DNA of 64,000 nt from Terribacillus saccharophilus. GTDB lineage: Bacteria; Bacillota; Bacilli; Bacillales; Amphibacillaceae. This document shows positions 35,264 through 44,893 of the stretch, piece by piece (the first letter of the stretch is position 1; every line of letters begins with the position of its first letter). The notes beneath the pieces are model-generated. The model had not been told where the DNA came from. It saw only the letters and a program-made list of their open reading frames with translations, and made no database searches. The DNA is taken from NCBI GenBank assembly GCA_900110015.1, contig FOCD01000002.1:1-64000 (forward strand), written 5' to 3'. The position numbers and the translations under genes are program-made.

Positions 35264-36442
35264 ATGCATAATTTCGAAACAGTTCATGACCGCAGAAAGA
35301 CTCGTTCCGTGAAATGGGACAATCTTAAAGCATTATATGGAGGAGAAGATGTTCTGCCGATGTGGGTGGCAGATATGGACTTCCAATCACCTCGATCGGT
35401 AATAGACGCCTTGAAGAACAGAGCTGAACACGGCATCTATGGCTACACAATCACTGATGCGAGTATTTCTAAAACAGTATCCAATTGGGTTGAAAAACGT
35501 CATGGCTGGCGCATTAAGCCAAGCTGGCTTCTATACAGCCCCGGCGTTGTAACCAGTCTGCATATGGCTATCCAGACGTTTACAAAACCTGGTGAAGAAG
35601 TCGTCATCCAGACACCTGTTTATGCTCCTTTTTACAGCGTAGTCACTGCACATGATCGCAAAATTGTCGAAAATCCTTTGCTAGAAGAAAACGGTACATA
35701 CCAGATGAATTTCGAACATTTGGAGACATGTTTCCAAGAAGGCGCAAAGACGATGATACTGTGCAATCCACATAACCCAGTTGGGCGTGTTTGGACAAAA
35801 GAGGAGCTGGAGCGCTTAGCGAAGCTGTGCCAAACGTACGATGTTTTACTTCTGTCAGATGAGATCCATGCCGATTTGATTCATGAAGGATATCAGCATA
35901 TACCTGTTGCTTCCTTGTCTGAAGACATGAGCAAACGAACAATTACATTCCTGTCTCCGTCAAAAACATTCAATTTGGCAGGATTGCAGGTATCTTACAG
36001 CATCGTGGAGCAGGAAGATATGCGCCAGCAGCTGCAAGAAACATTCTCGAAGCAAGGTTTCCATATGCTGAATACGATGGCAGTTGCTGCAATGGAAGCT
36101 GCCTATACGGACGGTGAGGAATGGCTGGATGGTCTGCTGGACATATTGGCAGTCAATCGGAAGCTGACGGAAGAAGCATTAGCTGATACTCCTTTGATTC
36201 AGATTGCCCCGCTCGAAGGCACCTATTTGATGTGGCTGGATTGCCGCCAGATGCAATTGGAACAAAAAGAACTGATGGACTTTTTTGCCCAAAAAGCGAA
36301 ACTCGGATTCAACGATGGCATTCAATTCGGAGAAGCAGGTGCTGGATTTGTTCGGATGAACATTGCCTGCCCGCCTGAAACGATGAAAGATGCCCTTTCT
36401 CGGCTGACAAACAGCCTTAAAGAATTCGAGGCAGCAAAATGA
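35264..36442 (+). CDS. patB: MalY/PatB family PLP-dependent cystathionine beta-lyase
   Basis: A 392-residue fold-type I aminotransferase-like C-S lyase: MWVADMDF near the N-terminus, LCNPHNPVGRVW (about residue 165), and the PLP lysine in SPSKTFNLAGLQ (about residue 234). The B. subtilis homologue cleaves cystathionine. The start is ATG 35264 (MHNFETVHDRR) after AAAGGAG; upstream in-frame ATGs precede that site. It overlaps kapB by 4 nt. Confidence 0.93.
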   Translation: MHNFETVHDRRKTRSVKWDNLKALYGGEDVLPMWVADMDFQSPRSVIDALKNRAEHGIYGYTITDASISKTVSNWVEKRHGWRIKPSWLLYSPGVVTSLHMAIQTFTKPGEEVVIQTPVYAPFYSVVTAHDRKIVENPLLEENGTYQMNFEHLETCFQEGAKTMILCNPHNPVGRVWTKEELERLAKLCQTYDVLLLSDEIHADLIHEGYQHIPVASLSEDMSKRTITFLSPSKTFNLAGLQVSYSIVEQEDMRQQLQETFSKQGFHMLNTMAVAAMEAAYTDGEEWLDGLLDILAVNRKLTEEALADTPLIQIAPLEGTYLMWLDCRQMQLEQKELMDFFAQKAKLGFNDGIQFGEAGAGFVRMNIACPPETMKDALSRLTNSLKEFEAAK

Positions 36443-36819
36443 CGATAGATATCGGCAGCGTTGTCAAAGCACGCTATAAAACTGGTTCCTATGTAGGAAC
36501 AATCAAAGAAGAACGCGGCAAGTTTTATTTGGTGGAGATACTGGCTGTTCTCAAGCATCCGCAACAAGGTGATTTGCATCACCCAAAGGAAACAGAAGAT
36601 GTTTTCTTCCATGAACGCCGAGCGCTCGCCCAGCACGAAAAAGCGAATATACCAAAAACTGCAGTCTCAGCATATATGGATACTGTACCGGATTATTCCG
36701 ATTCTTTGCGGGCAGCAGTTCAGCAGCTAAAGCACGATTTGGAGCAACAGCCCGCCTCACGCTATCAAGAACTCGCTCTTGCAAACGTGGAGACACTGAA
36801 GAAGGATTACTTCAAATAA
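36439..36819 (+). CDS. kapB: Sporulation phosphorelay system protein KapB
   Basis: A 126-residue KapB-family protein (VVKARYKTGSYVGTI, LAVLKHPQQGDLHHP). In B. subtilis KapB is required for the KinB pathway into sporulation. No signal peptide or lipobox is seen here. It overlaps patB by ATGA, indicating coupling. In B. subtilis kapD follows; here a terminator and an unrelated gene follow instead. Confidence 0.9.
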   Translation: MTIDIGSVVKARYKTGSYVGTIKEERGKFYLVEILAVLKHPQQGDLHHPKETEDVFFHERRALAQHEKANIPKTAVSAYMDTVPDYSDSLRAAVQQLKHDLEQQPASRYQELALANVETLKKDYFK

Positions 36820-36822
36820 TAC

Positions 36823-36858
36823 GAAAAAAGGCAGGAAGCCTAGCTCCTGCCTTTTTTC
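36823..36858 (+). terminator. kapB terminator
   Basis: AAAGGCAGGAGC-type imperfect stem (GGCAGGA / TCCTGCC) with T6. Confidence 0.85.
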
Positions 36859-36891
36859 ATTATCCTGTGCTATTATGCCGATGATATAGGA

Positions 36892-37146
36892 TTATTCAGT
36901 TTGAAAATAACTTATAAGAGTGACTATAATCAATGCAGCTATTGAGGAAATTAACAAGGAAGAGCTTAATGCTATCATTCCAACTCCACCCCATCCTCCA
37001 ATAAAGAAACTACTCATAAATAAAATCATACTAATTGCCACTAAAGAGATAGGAACCAAATACATAAAGGGTTTCTTCTTAATAAAGATCAAAGAAATAC
37101 CTATAATCACTACTGTTAGAAGTACAGTTGCAAAAAAGAAGTTCAT
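36892..37146 (-). CDS. YesK-like small membrane protein
   Basis: An 84-residue highly hydrophobic protein with three predicted membrane segments; SSFFIGGWGGVGM resembles the YesK family core. Function unknown. AAGGGGG stands at proper spacing before the ATG at 37146. The opposite strand is also open over 77 codons but has no RBS and a low-complexity Ile/Lys composition, so I prefer this strand. Confidence 0.65.
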   Translation of the reverse strand: MNFFFATVLLTVVIIGISLIFIKKKPFMYLVPISLVAISMILFMSSFFIGGWGGVGMIALSSSLLISSIAALIIVTLISYFQTE

Positions 37147-37264
37147 GAATTAACCCCCTTGGTAAATATAATATGATTTTATATGCTCCTTTAACTTACC
37201 ATTTTCATGCTCTTTGTGGAAATTGATTACAACCTTCACTTTTTCTTACATCTATTAAAAGCAT

Positions 37265-37297
37265 AAAAAAAGCCGGAGAAAATCTCCAGCTTTTTCA
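37265..37297 (-). terminator. ptsH terminator
   Basis: AAGCTGGAGA / TCTCCGGCTT stem (one G-U pair) with T7 on the reverse strand. Confidence 0.88.
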
Positions 37298-37298
37298 A

Positions 37299-37559
37299 TC
37301 AGCTTAAATGGTTTTCCAGGACTTCCTGGATACCTTCTAATGCTGCTTCCTCATCATTACCGTCTGCTGTAATAACAACCTGTGCTCCTTGCGGGACACC
37401 TAGTGACATGACACCCATGATAGATTTTAAGTTCACTTTTCTTTCTTTGAATGCAAGTTCAATCTCAGAGTTGAACTGGCCGGCTTTATTAACAAGCAGC
37501 GTTGCAGGTCTCGCATGAATTCCCGTTTCGCTTGTAATAGTGAATGTTTTTTCTTGCAT
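37299..37559 (-). CDS. ptsH: Phosphocarrier protein HPr
   Basis: An 86-residue HPr. [11 protein letters not shown] carries His15, the PEP-dependent phosphorylation site, and SIMGVMSLG carries Ser46, the HPr-kinase site. His15 rules out Crh, which has Gln there. It sits alone: no ptsI or ptsG adjoins it, unlike the ptsGHI operon of B. subtilis. The promoter overlaps a cre-like site. ATG 37559 is preceded by GGAGGG. Confidence 0.93.
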   Translation of the reverse strand: MQEKTFTITSETGIHARPATLLVNKAGQFNSEIELAFKERKVNLKSIMGVMSLGVPQGAQVVITADGNDEEAALEGIQEVLENHLS

Positions 37560-37618
37560 CGTAATTCCCTCCAAAGCATATTGCTCATGTATGTAAATGT
37601 GAAAGTAGTAACATAATT

Positions 37619-37647
37619 ATTATAGGAGAAAAGAAAGCGTTTTTAAA
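37619..37647 (-). promoter_or_regulatory. ptsH promoter with overlapping cre-like site
   Basis: TTTAAA (37642-37647), 17-nt spacer, TATAAT (37619-37624) on the reverse strand. TTAAAAACGCTTTCT (complement of 37632-37646) matches the CcpA cre consensus WTGNAANCGNWNNCW with one mismatch and overlaps the -35 and spacer, a position that would give repression. Confidence 0.5.
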
Positions 37648-37752
37648 TAAATATGTCACTTTTTTAAGTTTAAAAACAGCTTTGCGGCAGAAGATTGAGT
37701 TTATCTTGTATTTATGGTAATTTTGACACATCTAGCAAAAAGGAGTGCTGTC

Positions 37753-38463
37753 ATGAGTGTACATATAAATGCTGAAGCTGGCCAGATTGCAGACAAGATC
37801 CTGCTTCCAGGCGATCCGCTTCGTGCAAAATACATCGCAGAAACATTTTTGGAAGATGCAAAGCTATATAACGAAGTAAGAGGAATGTATGGTTATACCG
37901 GTACATACAAAGGAGAAAGAATCTCCGTTCAGGGTACAGGTATGGGTGTCCCTTCCATCAGCATCTATGTGAATGAATTGATTCAAAGCTACGGCGTGAA
38001 AAAACTGATCCGTGTTGGTACTGCAGGCGCTATCCAGAAAGACGTAAAAGTCCGTGATGTGATTTTAGCGTCTACTTCTAGCTCTGATTCCCAAATAAAC
38101 CGTCAGGAATTCGGTACAGTCGATTTTGCACCTACAGCCGATTTTGATTTGCTGCTGAAAGCATATCAGGCTGGACAAGCAAAAGGCTTGAATATCCGTG
38201 TTGGAAACGTCTTTACAAGCGATCGCTTCTATCGTGACAACACATTGGAATTCTACGGAAAATTGGCAGATTACAAAGTCTTGGCTGTCGAAATGGAGAC
38301 AACCGCACTTTACACGATAGCTGCGAAACATGATTGCCAAGCACTATCTGTGCTTACAGTGAGCGATCACATCCTCACTGGTGAAGAAACAACTGCTGAA
38401 GAGCGTCAGACTACTTTTGGCGATATGATGGAAATTGCATTAGATGCAGCAATCCAGGCATAA
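37753..38463 (+). CDS. deoD: Purine-nucleoside phosphorylase, DeoD type
   Basis: Phosphorolyses purine (deoxy)nucleosides for salvage. A 236-residue PNP_UDP_1 protein: [13 protein letters not shown] (about residues 19-31), [17 protein letters not shown] (about 180) and the catalytic Asp in [10 protein letters not shown]. The ATG at 37753 follows AAGGAG; an upstream in-frame GTG/ATG start falls within the promoter (TTGAGT, 17 nt, TAATTT at 37695-37723). Confidence 0.97.
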   Translation: MSVHINAEAGQIADKILLPGDPLRAKYIAETFLEDAKLYNEVRGMYGYTGTYKGERISVQGTGMGVPSISIYVNELIQSYGVKKLIRVGTAGAIQKDVKVRDVILASTSSSDSQINRQEFGTVDFAPTADFDLLLKAYQAGQAKGLNIRVGNVFTSDRFYRDNTLEFYGKLADYKVLAVEMETTALYTIAAKHDCQALSVLTVSDHILTGEETTAEERQTTFGDMMEIALDAAIQA

Positions 38464-38489
38464 AAAAAGGCTTTTATGCCTTTTTTTAT
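38461..38489 (+). terminator. deoD terminator
   Basis: AAAAAAAGGC / GCCTTTTTTT hairpin right after the stop. Confidence 0.85.
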
Positions 38490-38495
38490 GCCCAC

Positions 38496-38549
38496 ATTGT
38501 AAACCTCTGTAAAAATTAAGTTGACAATAAAGAGGGTGTCGTTTACTAT
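38496..38549 (+). promoter_or_regulatory. bioY promoter with BirA-type operator
   Basis: TTGACA (38521-38526), 17-nt spacer, TACTAT (38544-38549). ATTGTAAAC (38496-38504) and GTTGACAAT (38520-38528) form an inverted repeat separated by 15 nt, matching the BirA operator pattern TTGTAAAC-N15-GTTTACAA with one deviation, and covering the -35. Biotin-dependent repression by BirA is expected. Confidence 0.75.
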
Positions 38550-38571
38550 TTCTGCAAGGAGTTGATAAGTT

Positions 38572-39162
38572 ATGAGTCGTACTGGTAAATTGACTGCAAG
38601 CGCGATGTTTGTTGGTCTGATGACAGTTGGAGCAAACATATCGGTCTGGCTTCCTTTTCTTGCTGTACCAATCGGAGGTCAAACTGTGCCGTTATCATTG
38701 CAACCGTTTTTCGCATTACTTGCCGGTTTGCTGTTAGGTTATAAATGGGGAGCCTACAGTATGATCTGTTATGTACTGCTTGGACTGACTGGTCTGCCGA
38801 TCTTCGCAGATCTTTCTGGAGGATTTGGTGTCTTTGCCGGACCTACTGGCGGTTTCTTGCTATCTTTCATACCTATTGCCTTTATTGCTGGTTTTATTAT
38901 GGAAAAAACATCTATGCGTTATCGCGTTTTCGTGGCGGTAATCGCTGGTATCATTGTCAATTATCTCTTTGGAGTCACCTATATGTATGGCGCCATGCAG
39001 CTGTGGATGGGTGTGGATATAAGCTATTTGGCCGCTTGGATCAGCATGATACCGTTCTTTATCAAAGATTTCTGTTTCGCAATACTTGCAGCCTTGTTTT
39101 ACCCTAGAGTGGCTCATGCTTTCAGAAAAGGTAAAGTGACATATAATACTTCGTTTAAATGA
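38572..39162 (+). CDS. bioY: Biotin ECF transporter S component BioY
   Basis: A 196-residue membrane protein with six helices. The BioY signatures are IGGQTVPLSLQPF (about residues 35-48), GPTGGFLLSFIPIAF (about 90-105) and the preceding GLTGLPIF. It takes up biotin together with the shared ECF module, whose genes are not here. The operator upstream supports the assignment. Confidence 0.96.
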   Translation: MSRTGKLTASAMFVGLMTVGANISVWLPFLAVPIGGQTVPLSLQPFFALLAGLLLGYKWGAYSMICYVLLGLTGLPIFADLSGGFGVFAGPTGGFLLSFIPIAFIAGFIMEKTSMRYRVFVAVIAGIIVNYLFGVTYMYGAMQLWMGVDISYLAAWISMIPFFIKDFCFAILAALFYPRVAHAFRKGKVTYNTSFK

Positions 39163-39238
39163 CATTTTATCAGGGAAATTTAGTTATAATGAGTACATCA
39201 TATATTATAGCTTTTTCTCTGAAAGGATGTAGCAGTAC

Positions 39239-39712
39239 ATGTCATTGTTACAAAATATGCCCCTATGGAGTGCGCTGATTGCCATCGTTTTCGCACAAAT
39301 AATAAAAGTGCCCATCCGTGCGATAGCAGATAAGCGCATCCAGGCCGACCTTGCATTCAGTACGGGCGGTATGCCGAGCAGTCATTCAGCAGCCGTGGCT
39401 GCCCTGACAACCTCGATCGGTTTCGAAAGCGGACTTGATTCCCCTATTTTTGCCGCATCCTTTGTCTTTAGCATCATCATTATGTTTGATGCATCCGGTG
39501 TAAGAAGACAAGCCGGTGAACAGGCAATATTGCTGAATCTGCTTCTGAAGGATTTCCAGCGCTTTGTAGATGAAGCGAAAGTGTGGGGCAGTAAGCAGGA
39601 GTTCGAAAAGAATCGCGAAATCCGAGAAATGCTCGGACATCAGCCGATCGAAGTCTTTTTCGGCGCTCTAACCGGCATCGGTATTTCTCTAGTCATCTAT
39701 TTGCTGTTTTAA
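39239..39712 (+). CDS. yuiD: Divergent PAP2 family membrane protein (YuiD, DUF212)
   Basis: A 157-residue membrane protein with the DUF212 motifs TGGMPSSHSAAVAAL (about residues 42-56) and MFDASGVRRQAGEQA (about 81-95), related to acid phosphatase/vanadium-peroxidase folds. The reaction is unknown. GAAAGGATG precedes ATG 39239. Its 3' end overlaps the convergent small gene by 24 nt. Confidence 0.92.
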   Translation: MSLLQNMPLWSALIAIVFAQIIKVPIRAIADKRIQADLAFSTGGMPSSHSAAVAALTTSIGFESGLDSPIFAASFVFSIIIMFDASGVRRQAGEQAILLNLLLKDFQRFVDEAKVWGSKQEFEKNREIREMLGHQPIEVFFGALTGIGISLVIYLLF

Positions 39713-39877
39713 TTGCAGATGCAGCTGCTTGCTTCCGAAATCACGCACAGGAAGCTGCCGCTGTTCATATTGGATGACGTCCTCTGCTGTTAAATTAGTC
39801 AGCTGGCTCCAGGTCACATACATAGCTGTTAGCCAGAGGGTACAAAGCAGTGCTCTTATGCACCATCGTCGCATCAT
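39689..39877 (-). CDS. Small single-pass membrane protein, unknown
   Basis: A 62-residue protein not recognised by me: a basic start (MMRRW), one membrane helix (about residues 6-25, ALLCTLWLTAMYVTW) and a polar tail rich in Gln. GAGGTGA precedes the ATG at 39877. It overlaps the 3' end of yuiD on the other strand. Coding status is plausible but not certain. Confidence 0.5.
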   Translation of the reverse strand: MMRRWCIRALLCTLWLTAMYVTWSQLTNLTAEDVIQYEQRQLPVRDFGSKQLHLQLKQQIDD

Positions 39878-39925
39878 ATCTTTCACCTCTGGTAACAGCA
39901 TCGACAAATGAGATTATCCCTATAC

Positions 39926-39956
39926 AAAAGAAAAGCAGCCAGATGGCTGCTTTTTG
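39926..39956 (-). terminator. Terminator after NADH dehydrogenase gene
   Basis: AAAAGCAGCCA / TGGCTGCTTTT stem; T-run on the reverse strand after the stop at 39958. Confidence 0.8.
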
Positions 39957-39957
39957 T

Positions 39958-41175
39958 TTAGCTAAATATATTGAACTTCCCTTTTTTCAATACTAGTCCA
40001 ACACCGCCAAGCTGATAGAGATAGCGATTATCTGACGCTTTCTTCATGACGTCTGCCGGTTTTCCGAACAGCTTCTTACCCATTACCATACCCATGGCAT
40101 CACCGCCCCCTAAGGAAGCGAGTGTACCCTTGATATCTGGCACGAATTTCTGAGTGTTGCTTTCCTTGCGAATGAGTGCTTTTAGATTAAGGGCACAGTT
40201 ATAACCCATCTGTGTAGCTATTTGCGCTGTTGGCGGATATGGCTTGCCGGTTTCTTCATTTATAATTGCAGCACAATCACCGACAATGAAGATATCATTA
40301 TGGTTCGGATCACGCAGATCCTCTGTCACCATCACCTTGCCGCGGTTTACTTCGAAACCGGATTCCTCCAGAATTGAATTCCCTTTCACACCAGCAGCCC
40401 ATACCGTTGTATTAGTTTTGACCGTATGTCTTTCGCCAGCTTTTTCATAAACGATGCTATTAGCCGTAACTTCTTTAAGGAAAGCATTTGTCTGGAATTC
40501 GATTCCGCGGGATTCTAAGGAATTCAAAGCATATTCTACAAGCTGCGGATCGAATCCCATCATGACGGATGCGCCAGCCTCTACAACTATGACTCTTACT
40601 TTATCTCGGTCTATATCGTATTCCTTGCACAGTTCTGGTACACGTTCTGCCAGTTCTCCGGCAAACTCGATGCCCGTGAAGCCGCCTCCGCCAATAACGA
40701 TATTAAGGCGCTCTTCTTTCTTTTCCGATTCATTGTTATACACTGCAAAATTGTGCTCGATATGCTCTCGAATCAAACGGGAGGAATTGATGCTTCGGAT
40801 CATATATGCATGATCCAGAAGGCCTTCGATTCCAAAATTCGCTGGCTCAAAGCCTAAGCCTACAACAAGATAATCATAGGAGATTTCACCGTTTTGCATA
40901 ACTAGCTTTTTTTCATCTGGTTTGATTTTCGTTACCGTATCTTGGACAAAATTGACTTTTTTTGCATCAATAACGTCCTTGATTGCAATCCGCGTCTGAT
41001 CATGATGGCGCGTCCCTGCCGCATTCTCATGGAGCCATGTTGTCTGATAATGGTAGTCATGCTTGTTTACGAGCGTGATGCTCGCCTCGTCCGCTCCAAT
41101 CAGTTTCTGAAGTTTCACTGTCGTGATCAGGCCACCGTAACCAGCACCTGCAATCACAATTTTTGGTTTGCTCAT
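39958..41175 (-). CDS. Type II NADH dehydrogenase
   Basis: Membrane-peripheral flavoprotein passing electrons from NADH to menaquinone without proton pumping. The 405-residue product has the FAD motif IAGAGYGGL (residues 7-15), a second dinucleotide motif IGGGGFTGIEFAGEL (about 160-175) and IVGDCAA (about 300). It resembles B. subtilis Ndh/YumB/YutJ; its place beside yumC suggests the YumB lineage. It would use the menaquinone made by the men genes in this window. Confidence 0.92.
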   Translation of the reverse strand: MSKPKIVIAGAGYGGLITTVKLQKLIGADEASITLVNKHDYHYQTTWLHENAAGTRHHDQTRIAIKDVIDAKKVNFVQDTVTKIKPDEKKLVMQNGEISYDYLVVGLGFEPANFGIEGLLDHAYMIRSINSSRLIREHIEHNFAVYNNESEKKEERLNIVIGGGGFTGIEFAGELAERVPELCKEYDIDRDKVRVIVVEAGASVMMGFDPQLVEYALNSLESRGIEFQTNAFLKEVTANSIVYEKAGERHTVKTNTTVWAAGVKGNSILEESGFEVNRGKVMVTEDLRDPNHNDIFIVGDCAAIINEETGKPYPPTAQIATQMGYNCALNLKALIRKESNTQKFVPDIKGTLASLGGGDAMGMVMGKKLFGKPADVMKKASDNRYLYQLGGVGLVLKKGKFNIFS

Positions 41176-41476
41176 CTTCGATCACATCCATTAATATAGT
41201 TTGGTTTTTCCTAAGCTTGCTGCAACCTAACAACTCATTAATTTTTTTGTTTGTGATACTATTCACTTTATAATGCAGATGAAAACATAAAACTGTCACA
41301 AAACCGTCATCAATATTATGGTAAACGTTTTCTTTCCTTTTATCAACCAAAAAAGGGGAAGCTTATCGTGTTCATGGGCATACTACTATACATTAAAAAT
41401 CCTTCTTCTTACTCATATTTCAGCAACTATGATAAAATACCAATTGTTACGTTTAAAAATACTAGGAGGAACCGGT

Positions 41477-42460
41477 ATGTCAGATCAAATATATGATGTG
41501 ACCATCATCGGTGCAGGTCCAGTCGGACTTTTCACCGCATTCTATGGTGGGATGCGTCAGCAAAGTGTCAAAATCATTGAAAGCCTTCCCCAAGTGGGCG
41601 GACAGCTTTCTGCTTTATACCCAGAAAAATACATCTATGATATAGCTGGCTTCCCCCAAGTCCGCGCACAGGAACTAGTGGACAATCTTATGGAACAGCT
41701 GAAACGCTTCGACCCTACTATCGCACTCGGAGAATCAGTCGATAAAGTCGAGCGTTTAGAAGATAATACATTCCGCATCGAAACAGATAAGGGTGTACAC
41801 TTCTCAAAAACGATCATTATCACAGCAGGAAACGGCGCCTTCCAGCCTCGTCGCCTGACAGTTGAGCGATGTGACGAATTCGAGGGTGTTAACTTGAATT
41901 ACTATGTGGATAATATGCAGAAATACGCTGGCAAGCGTGTTCTATTAGCAGGTGGCGGCGATTCAGCTGTTGACTGGGCGCTAATGCTTGAACCAATTGC
42001 CAAAGAAGTCATTCTCGTGCATCGTCGTGATGAGTTCCGTGCTCATGAGCACAGTGTAGAACGACTCATGCAATCCAATGTAAGAATCATGACTCCTTAT
42101 ACACCAGTTGAGATGCTGGGTACGGACCGCATTGAACAGGTTGTTCTGCAGAAGGTAAAAAGCGAAGAAACTGAAACGATCGATGTGGACGAAGTTCTCG
42201 TCAATTACGGTTTCATTTCTTCCTTAGGACCAATCAAGCAATGGGATTTGGAAATCGAGAAAAACAGCATTGTTGTTAATACAAAACAAGAAACAAATAT
42301 CCCTGGTATTTACGCAGCTGGTGATATTTGTACTTACCCAGGTAAAGTCAACCTGATCGCCTCTGGTTTCGGCGAAGGCCCGACTGCTATCAACAATGCC
42401 AAAACATACATTGATCCAGACGCTCGTGTACAGCCTAAACATTCCACAAGCATGTTTTAA
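41477..42460 (+). CDS. yumC: Ferredoxin-NADP(+) reductase, thioredoxin-reductase-like
   Basis: A 327-residue flavoprotein that reduces ferredoxin/flavodoxin with NADPH. FAD motif [10 protein letters not shown] (residues 9-18), [13 protein letters not shown] motif [11 protein letters not shown] (about 153-163) and [11 protein letters not shown] near the end; no CxxC redox pair, which separates it from thioredoxin reductase. ATG 41477 follows AGGAGGA. YumC is essential in B. subtilis. Confidence 0.95.
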   Translation: MSDQIYDVTIIGAGPVGLFTAFYGGMRQQSVKIIESLPQVGGQLSALYPEKYIYDIAGFPQVRAQELVDNLMEQLKRFDPTIALGESVDKVERLEDNTFRIETDKGVHFSKTIIITAGNGAFQPRRLTVERCDEFEGVNLNYYVDNMQKYAGKRVLLAGGGDSAVDWALMLEPIAKEVILVHRRDEFRAHEHSVERLMQSNVRIMTPYTPVEMLGTDRIEQVVLQKVKSEETETIDVDEVLVNYGFISSLGPIKQWDLEIEKNSIVVNTKQETNIPGIYAAGDICTYPGKVNLIASGFGEGPTAINNAKTYIDPDARVQPKHSTSMF

Positions 42461-42467
42461 TTAACAC

Positions 42468-42504
42468 CGCACCGGTTACCTTTATGGAAACCGGTGTTTT
42501 TTTA
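42468..42504 (+). terminator. yumC terminator
   Basis: CACCGGTT / AACCGGTG stem with T7. Confidence 0.88.
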
Positions 42505-42563
42505 TACTTTTTGTATAAGGAAGCCCGTCTATCACACACTAGTATCGATAAAGGAGGAGCTGT

Positions 42564-43361
42564 ATGGAAAACGAATATGAACATCGCTTAATTCCGCTTG
42601 CCTCAATAAAGAGCGGAAAGGAAACAACCGTCTCCCCAACTGTTCATGGCTATCTAGACAGAATAGTAAATGTCTTTTTCATTGAGAATCCTGATACAAA
42701 AGAATGGGTGCTTGTAGATGCCGGTGTTCCTGATACAGCAGGCAATATTAAGCAAGCAGCTGAAGAACTATTCGGAGAAGGCACTAGACCAGCATGCATT
42801 CTCCTCACACATGGTCACTTCGACCACGTGGGCAGTATCGTCGAGCTAGTGAAGGAATGGGATGTGCCTGTTTATGCGCATGAACTGGAGCTTCCCTATC
42901 TGACTGGACAGCTTGACTATCCAGAAGGAAAGACAGATGCTGGCGGGGGACTTATTACTAAGCTGTCCAAGACCTTTCCGAATACAGGAATCGATTTAAG
43001 CAAGCATGTAAGGCTTATACCGCTTGACCATAAAGTACCGCACCTGCCAGGCTGGGAATGGATCCACACACCTGGGCATACTCCAGGGCATATCAGCTTA
43101 TTCCATACAGAAGATAAAGTCTTGATTGCCGGTGATGCGTTTACGACTGTACAGCAGGAATCTTTGCACAAAGTGCTTACGCAGCAAAAGGAATTCAACG
43201 GCCCACCACGCTACTTCACAATGGACGAACAGGAGGCCTTCCGCTCTATCCGCAAGCTGCAGGAGCTGCATCCGCAAGCTGCTGGTACTGGACATGGAAT
43301 GCCTGTCTTCTTCGATGAATTGGAAACAGGCTTAAAGAAACTAGTTGAAACAAAAAAATAG
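42564..43361 (+). CDS. MBL-fold metallo-hydrolase
   Basis: A 265-residue metallo-beta-lactamase-fold hydrolase. The zinc motif is HGHFDH (residues 83-88), followed by HTPGHTPGHISLF (about 170) and AGDAF. Class resembles glyoxalase II/lactonase-like proteins; the substrate is unknown. AAAGGAGG precedes ATG 42564. Single gene, convergent with the sugar porter. Confidence 0.9.
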   Translation: MENEYEHRLIPLASIKSGKETTVSPTVHGYLDRIVNVFFIENPDTKEWVLVDAGVPDTAGNIKQAAEELFGEGTRPACILLTHGHFDHVGSIVELVKEWDVPVYAHELELPYLTGQLDYPEGKTDAGGGLITKLSKTFPNTGIDLSKHVRLIPLDHKVPHLPGWEWIHTPGHTPGHISLFHTEDKVLIAGDAFTTVQQESLHKVLTQQKEFNGPPRYFTMDEQEAFRSIRKLQELHPQAAGTGHGMPVFFDELETGLKKLVETKK

Positions 43362-43392
43362 GAGAAGGGATTATACCCTTTCTCCTATTTCT
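43355..43392. terminator. Bidirectional terminator
   Basis: Perfect stem AATAGGAGAAGGG / CCCTTCTCCTATT with loop ATTATA, between the MBL gene and the first sugar porter gene. Confidence 0.9.
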
Positions 43393-44846
43393 GTTTTCTT
43401 CTTCAATTTTGGTACTGTTTTGCGAATAGTCATCTGACGGAAATCCTGCTCCAATTCTTCCAGTGTTCGATCCTTTGTTTCTGGAAGGAACTTTTGTATA
43501 AAGAGAATTGCAGCAATCCCCAGGACAACGAAGATTAGGAACGTACTAGATAGACCAATCGCACTTAAAAGCACTGGGAAAGTCAAACTGATAGTGAAGT
43601 TTGTCATCCATTGGAAGAATACAGCGATTCCCATCCCCATACCGCGCAGCCTGGAAGGGAAAATCTCTGCTAGCATCAACCATGTGACTGGTGAAACAGC
43701 CCCCTGCTGGAAGGCAAGGAATGTGACTGTCAGAGCTAGTACCATATACGGAAGAGCTGTTGTCCCTTCAAAGAAAGTAGCAGCAATCGTAATAAGCAGC
43801 AGCGCACTCGTTGTTCCGATAAAACCTACCGTCAGCATCTGCCTGCGTCCTACTCTGCCTAGCAGCCAGATACCAACAAATGTAGCAAGCACCGAGATGA
43901 CACCATTTGCAATGTTACCAATCAGTGCTGCTTGTGTACCAAAACCAGCATTACTCAGAATTTCTGTTCCATAATACATAATGGAGTTAACACCGGTGAT
44001 CTGCTGGATAATACCTATACCCATACCGATAAAAACAATTTTTCTAATCCATGGTATCGCAAGGTCTTTGTACGAAGCCTTATCCAGTTTCTCTTCTTTT
44101 TCCACTGTCTTGCGAATTTCCGCCATTTCTTGTTTTGCCTGATTTTTGCGGCGAATCTTCGAAAGAATTTGGAAAGCAGTTTTCAGCATACCTTGCTGTG
44201 CAAGCCAACGCGGACTTTCCGGCATGACCAGCATCCCGAACCAAAGTATGATAGCTGGCAAGGTTGCGATAACCAGCATATAACGCCAAATATGACCTGT
44301 ATCGGCGAATAAATTTCCGAGTGCAGCATTGGATGTATAAGCAAGCAATTGACCAGTTACGATCATCAATTCATTTTGTGTTACCATACGTCCCCGTTTT
44401 GCTGCTGGAGACATCTCAGCGAGGTAAGCCGGTACAGTTACAGAAGCACCACCAACAGCCAGGCCAAGCAGCACTCGGAAGACAACCATCGTCTCCGTAT
44501 TCGGTGCGAATGAACAGCCTAATGTCGCAATAAAGAATAAAACAGCAAGATACAAAATGATACGGCGACGACCTATTTTATCAGAAAGCTTTCCGCCAAA
44601 TACTGCACCAAATGCAGCTCCTAGCAACAGAGAGCTTGCAACAACACCTTCTGTCAGCGGTGTTAGATTCAGCTGATCCTCCTGTCCCATAAACGGCAGT
44701 GCACCATTGATGACACCTGTATCATATCCAAACAATAATCCTCCGAAAGTAGATATGATGGCAATCCATCTCAGCCTCCGCTTCGAACTTTTTCCATCAT
44801 CCTCAATCTGTGGGACATGCCCTTTTCCAGCCTCATGTTTGTCCAT
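43371..44846 (-). CDS. Sugar porter family MFS transporter (copy 1)
   Basis: A 491-residue proton-coupled sugar or polyol symporter with 12 membrane helices. Signatures: [15 protein letters not shown] in helix 1, [12 protein letters not shown] between helices 2 and 3, PESPRWL after helix 6, [13 protein letters not shown] in helix 7 and [12 protein letters not shown] at the end. Resembles IolT/CsbC. The start is the ATG at 44846 after GGAGGAG. Very similar to the next upstream gene, of identical length. Substrate unknown. Confidence 0.93.
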   Translation of the reverse strand: MDKHEAGKGHVPQIEDDGKSSKRRLRWIAIISTFGGLLFGYDTGVINGALPFMGQEDQLNLTPLTEGVVASSLLLGAAFGAVFGGKLSDKIGRRRIILYLAVLFFIATLGCSFAPNTETMVVFRVLLGLAVGGASVTVPAYLAEMSPAAKRGRMVTQNELMIVTGQLLAYTSNAALGNLFADTGHIWRYMLVIATLPAIILWFGMLVMPESPRWLAQQGMLKTAFQILSKIRRKNQAKQEMAEIRKTVEKEEKLDKASYKDLAIPWIRKIVFIGMGIGIIQQITGVNSIMYYGTEILSNAGFGTQAALIGNIANGVISVLATFVGIWLLGRVGRRQMLTVGFIGTTSALLLITIAATFFEGTTALPYMVLALTVTFLAFQQGAVSPVTWLMLAEIFPSRLRGMGMGIAVFFQWMTNFTISLTFPVLLSAIGLSSTFLIFVVLGIAAILFIQKFLPETKDRTLEELEQDFRQMTIRKTVPKLKKKTEIGERV

Positions 44847-44893
44847 ATTTTTCTCCTCCATTTACGCATTTGACTGCTTAATGAATAAAGCTT

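Noticed and set aside
36920-37153. Plus-strand frame opposite the YesK-like gene
   Set aside because: No RBS, Ile/Lys-rich low-complexity product; the reverse strand has AAGGGGG and a plausible membrane protein.
37299-37559. Reading the HPr-like gene as crh
   Set aside because: Residue 15 is His, whereas Crh has Gln; Ser46 is present in both.
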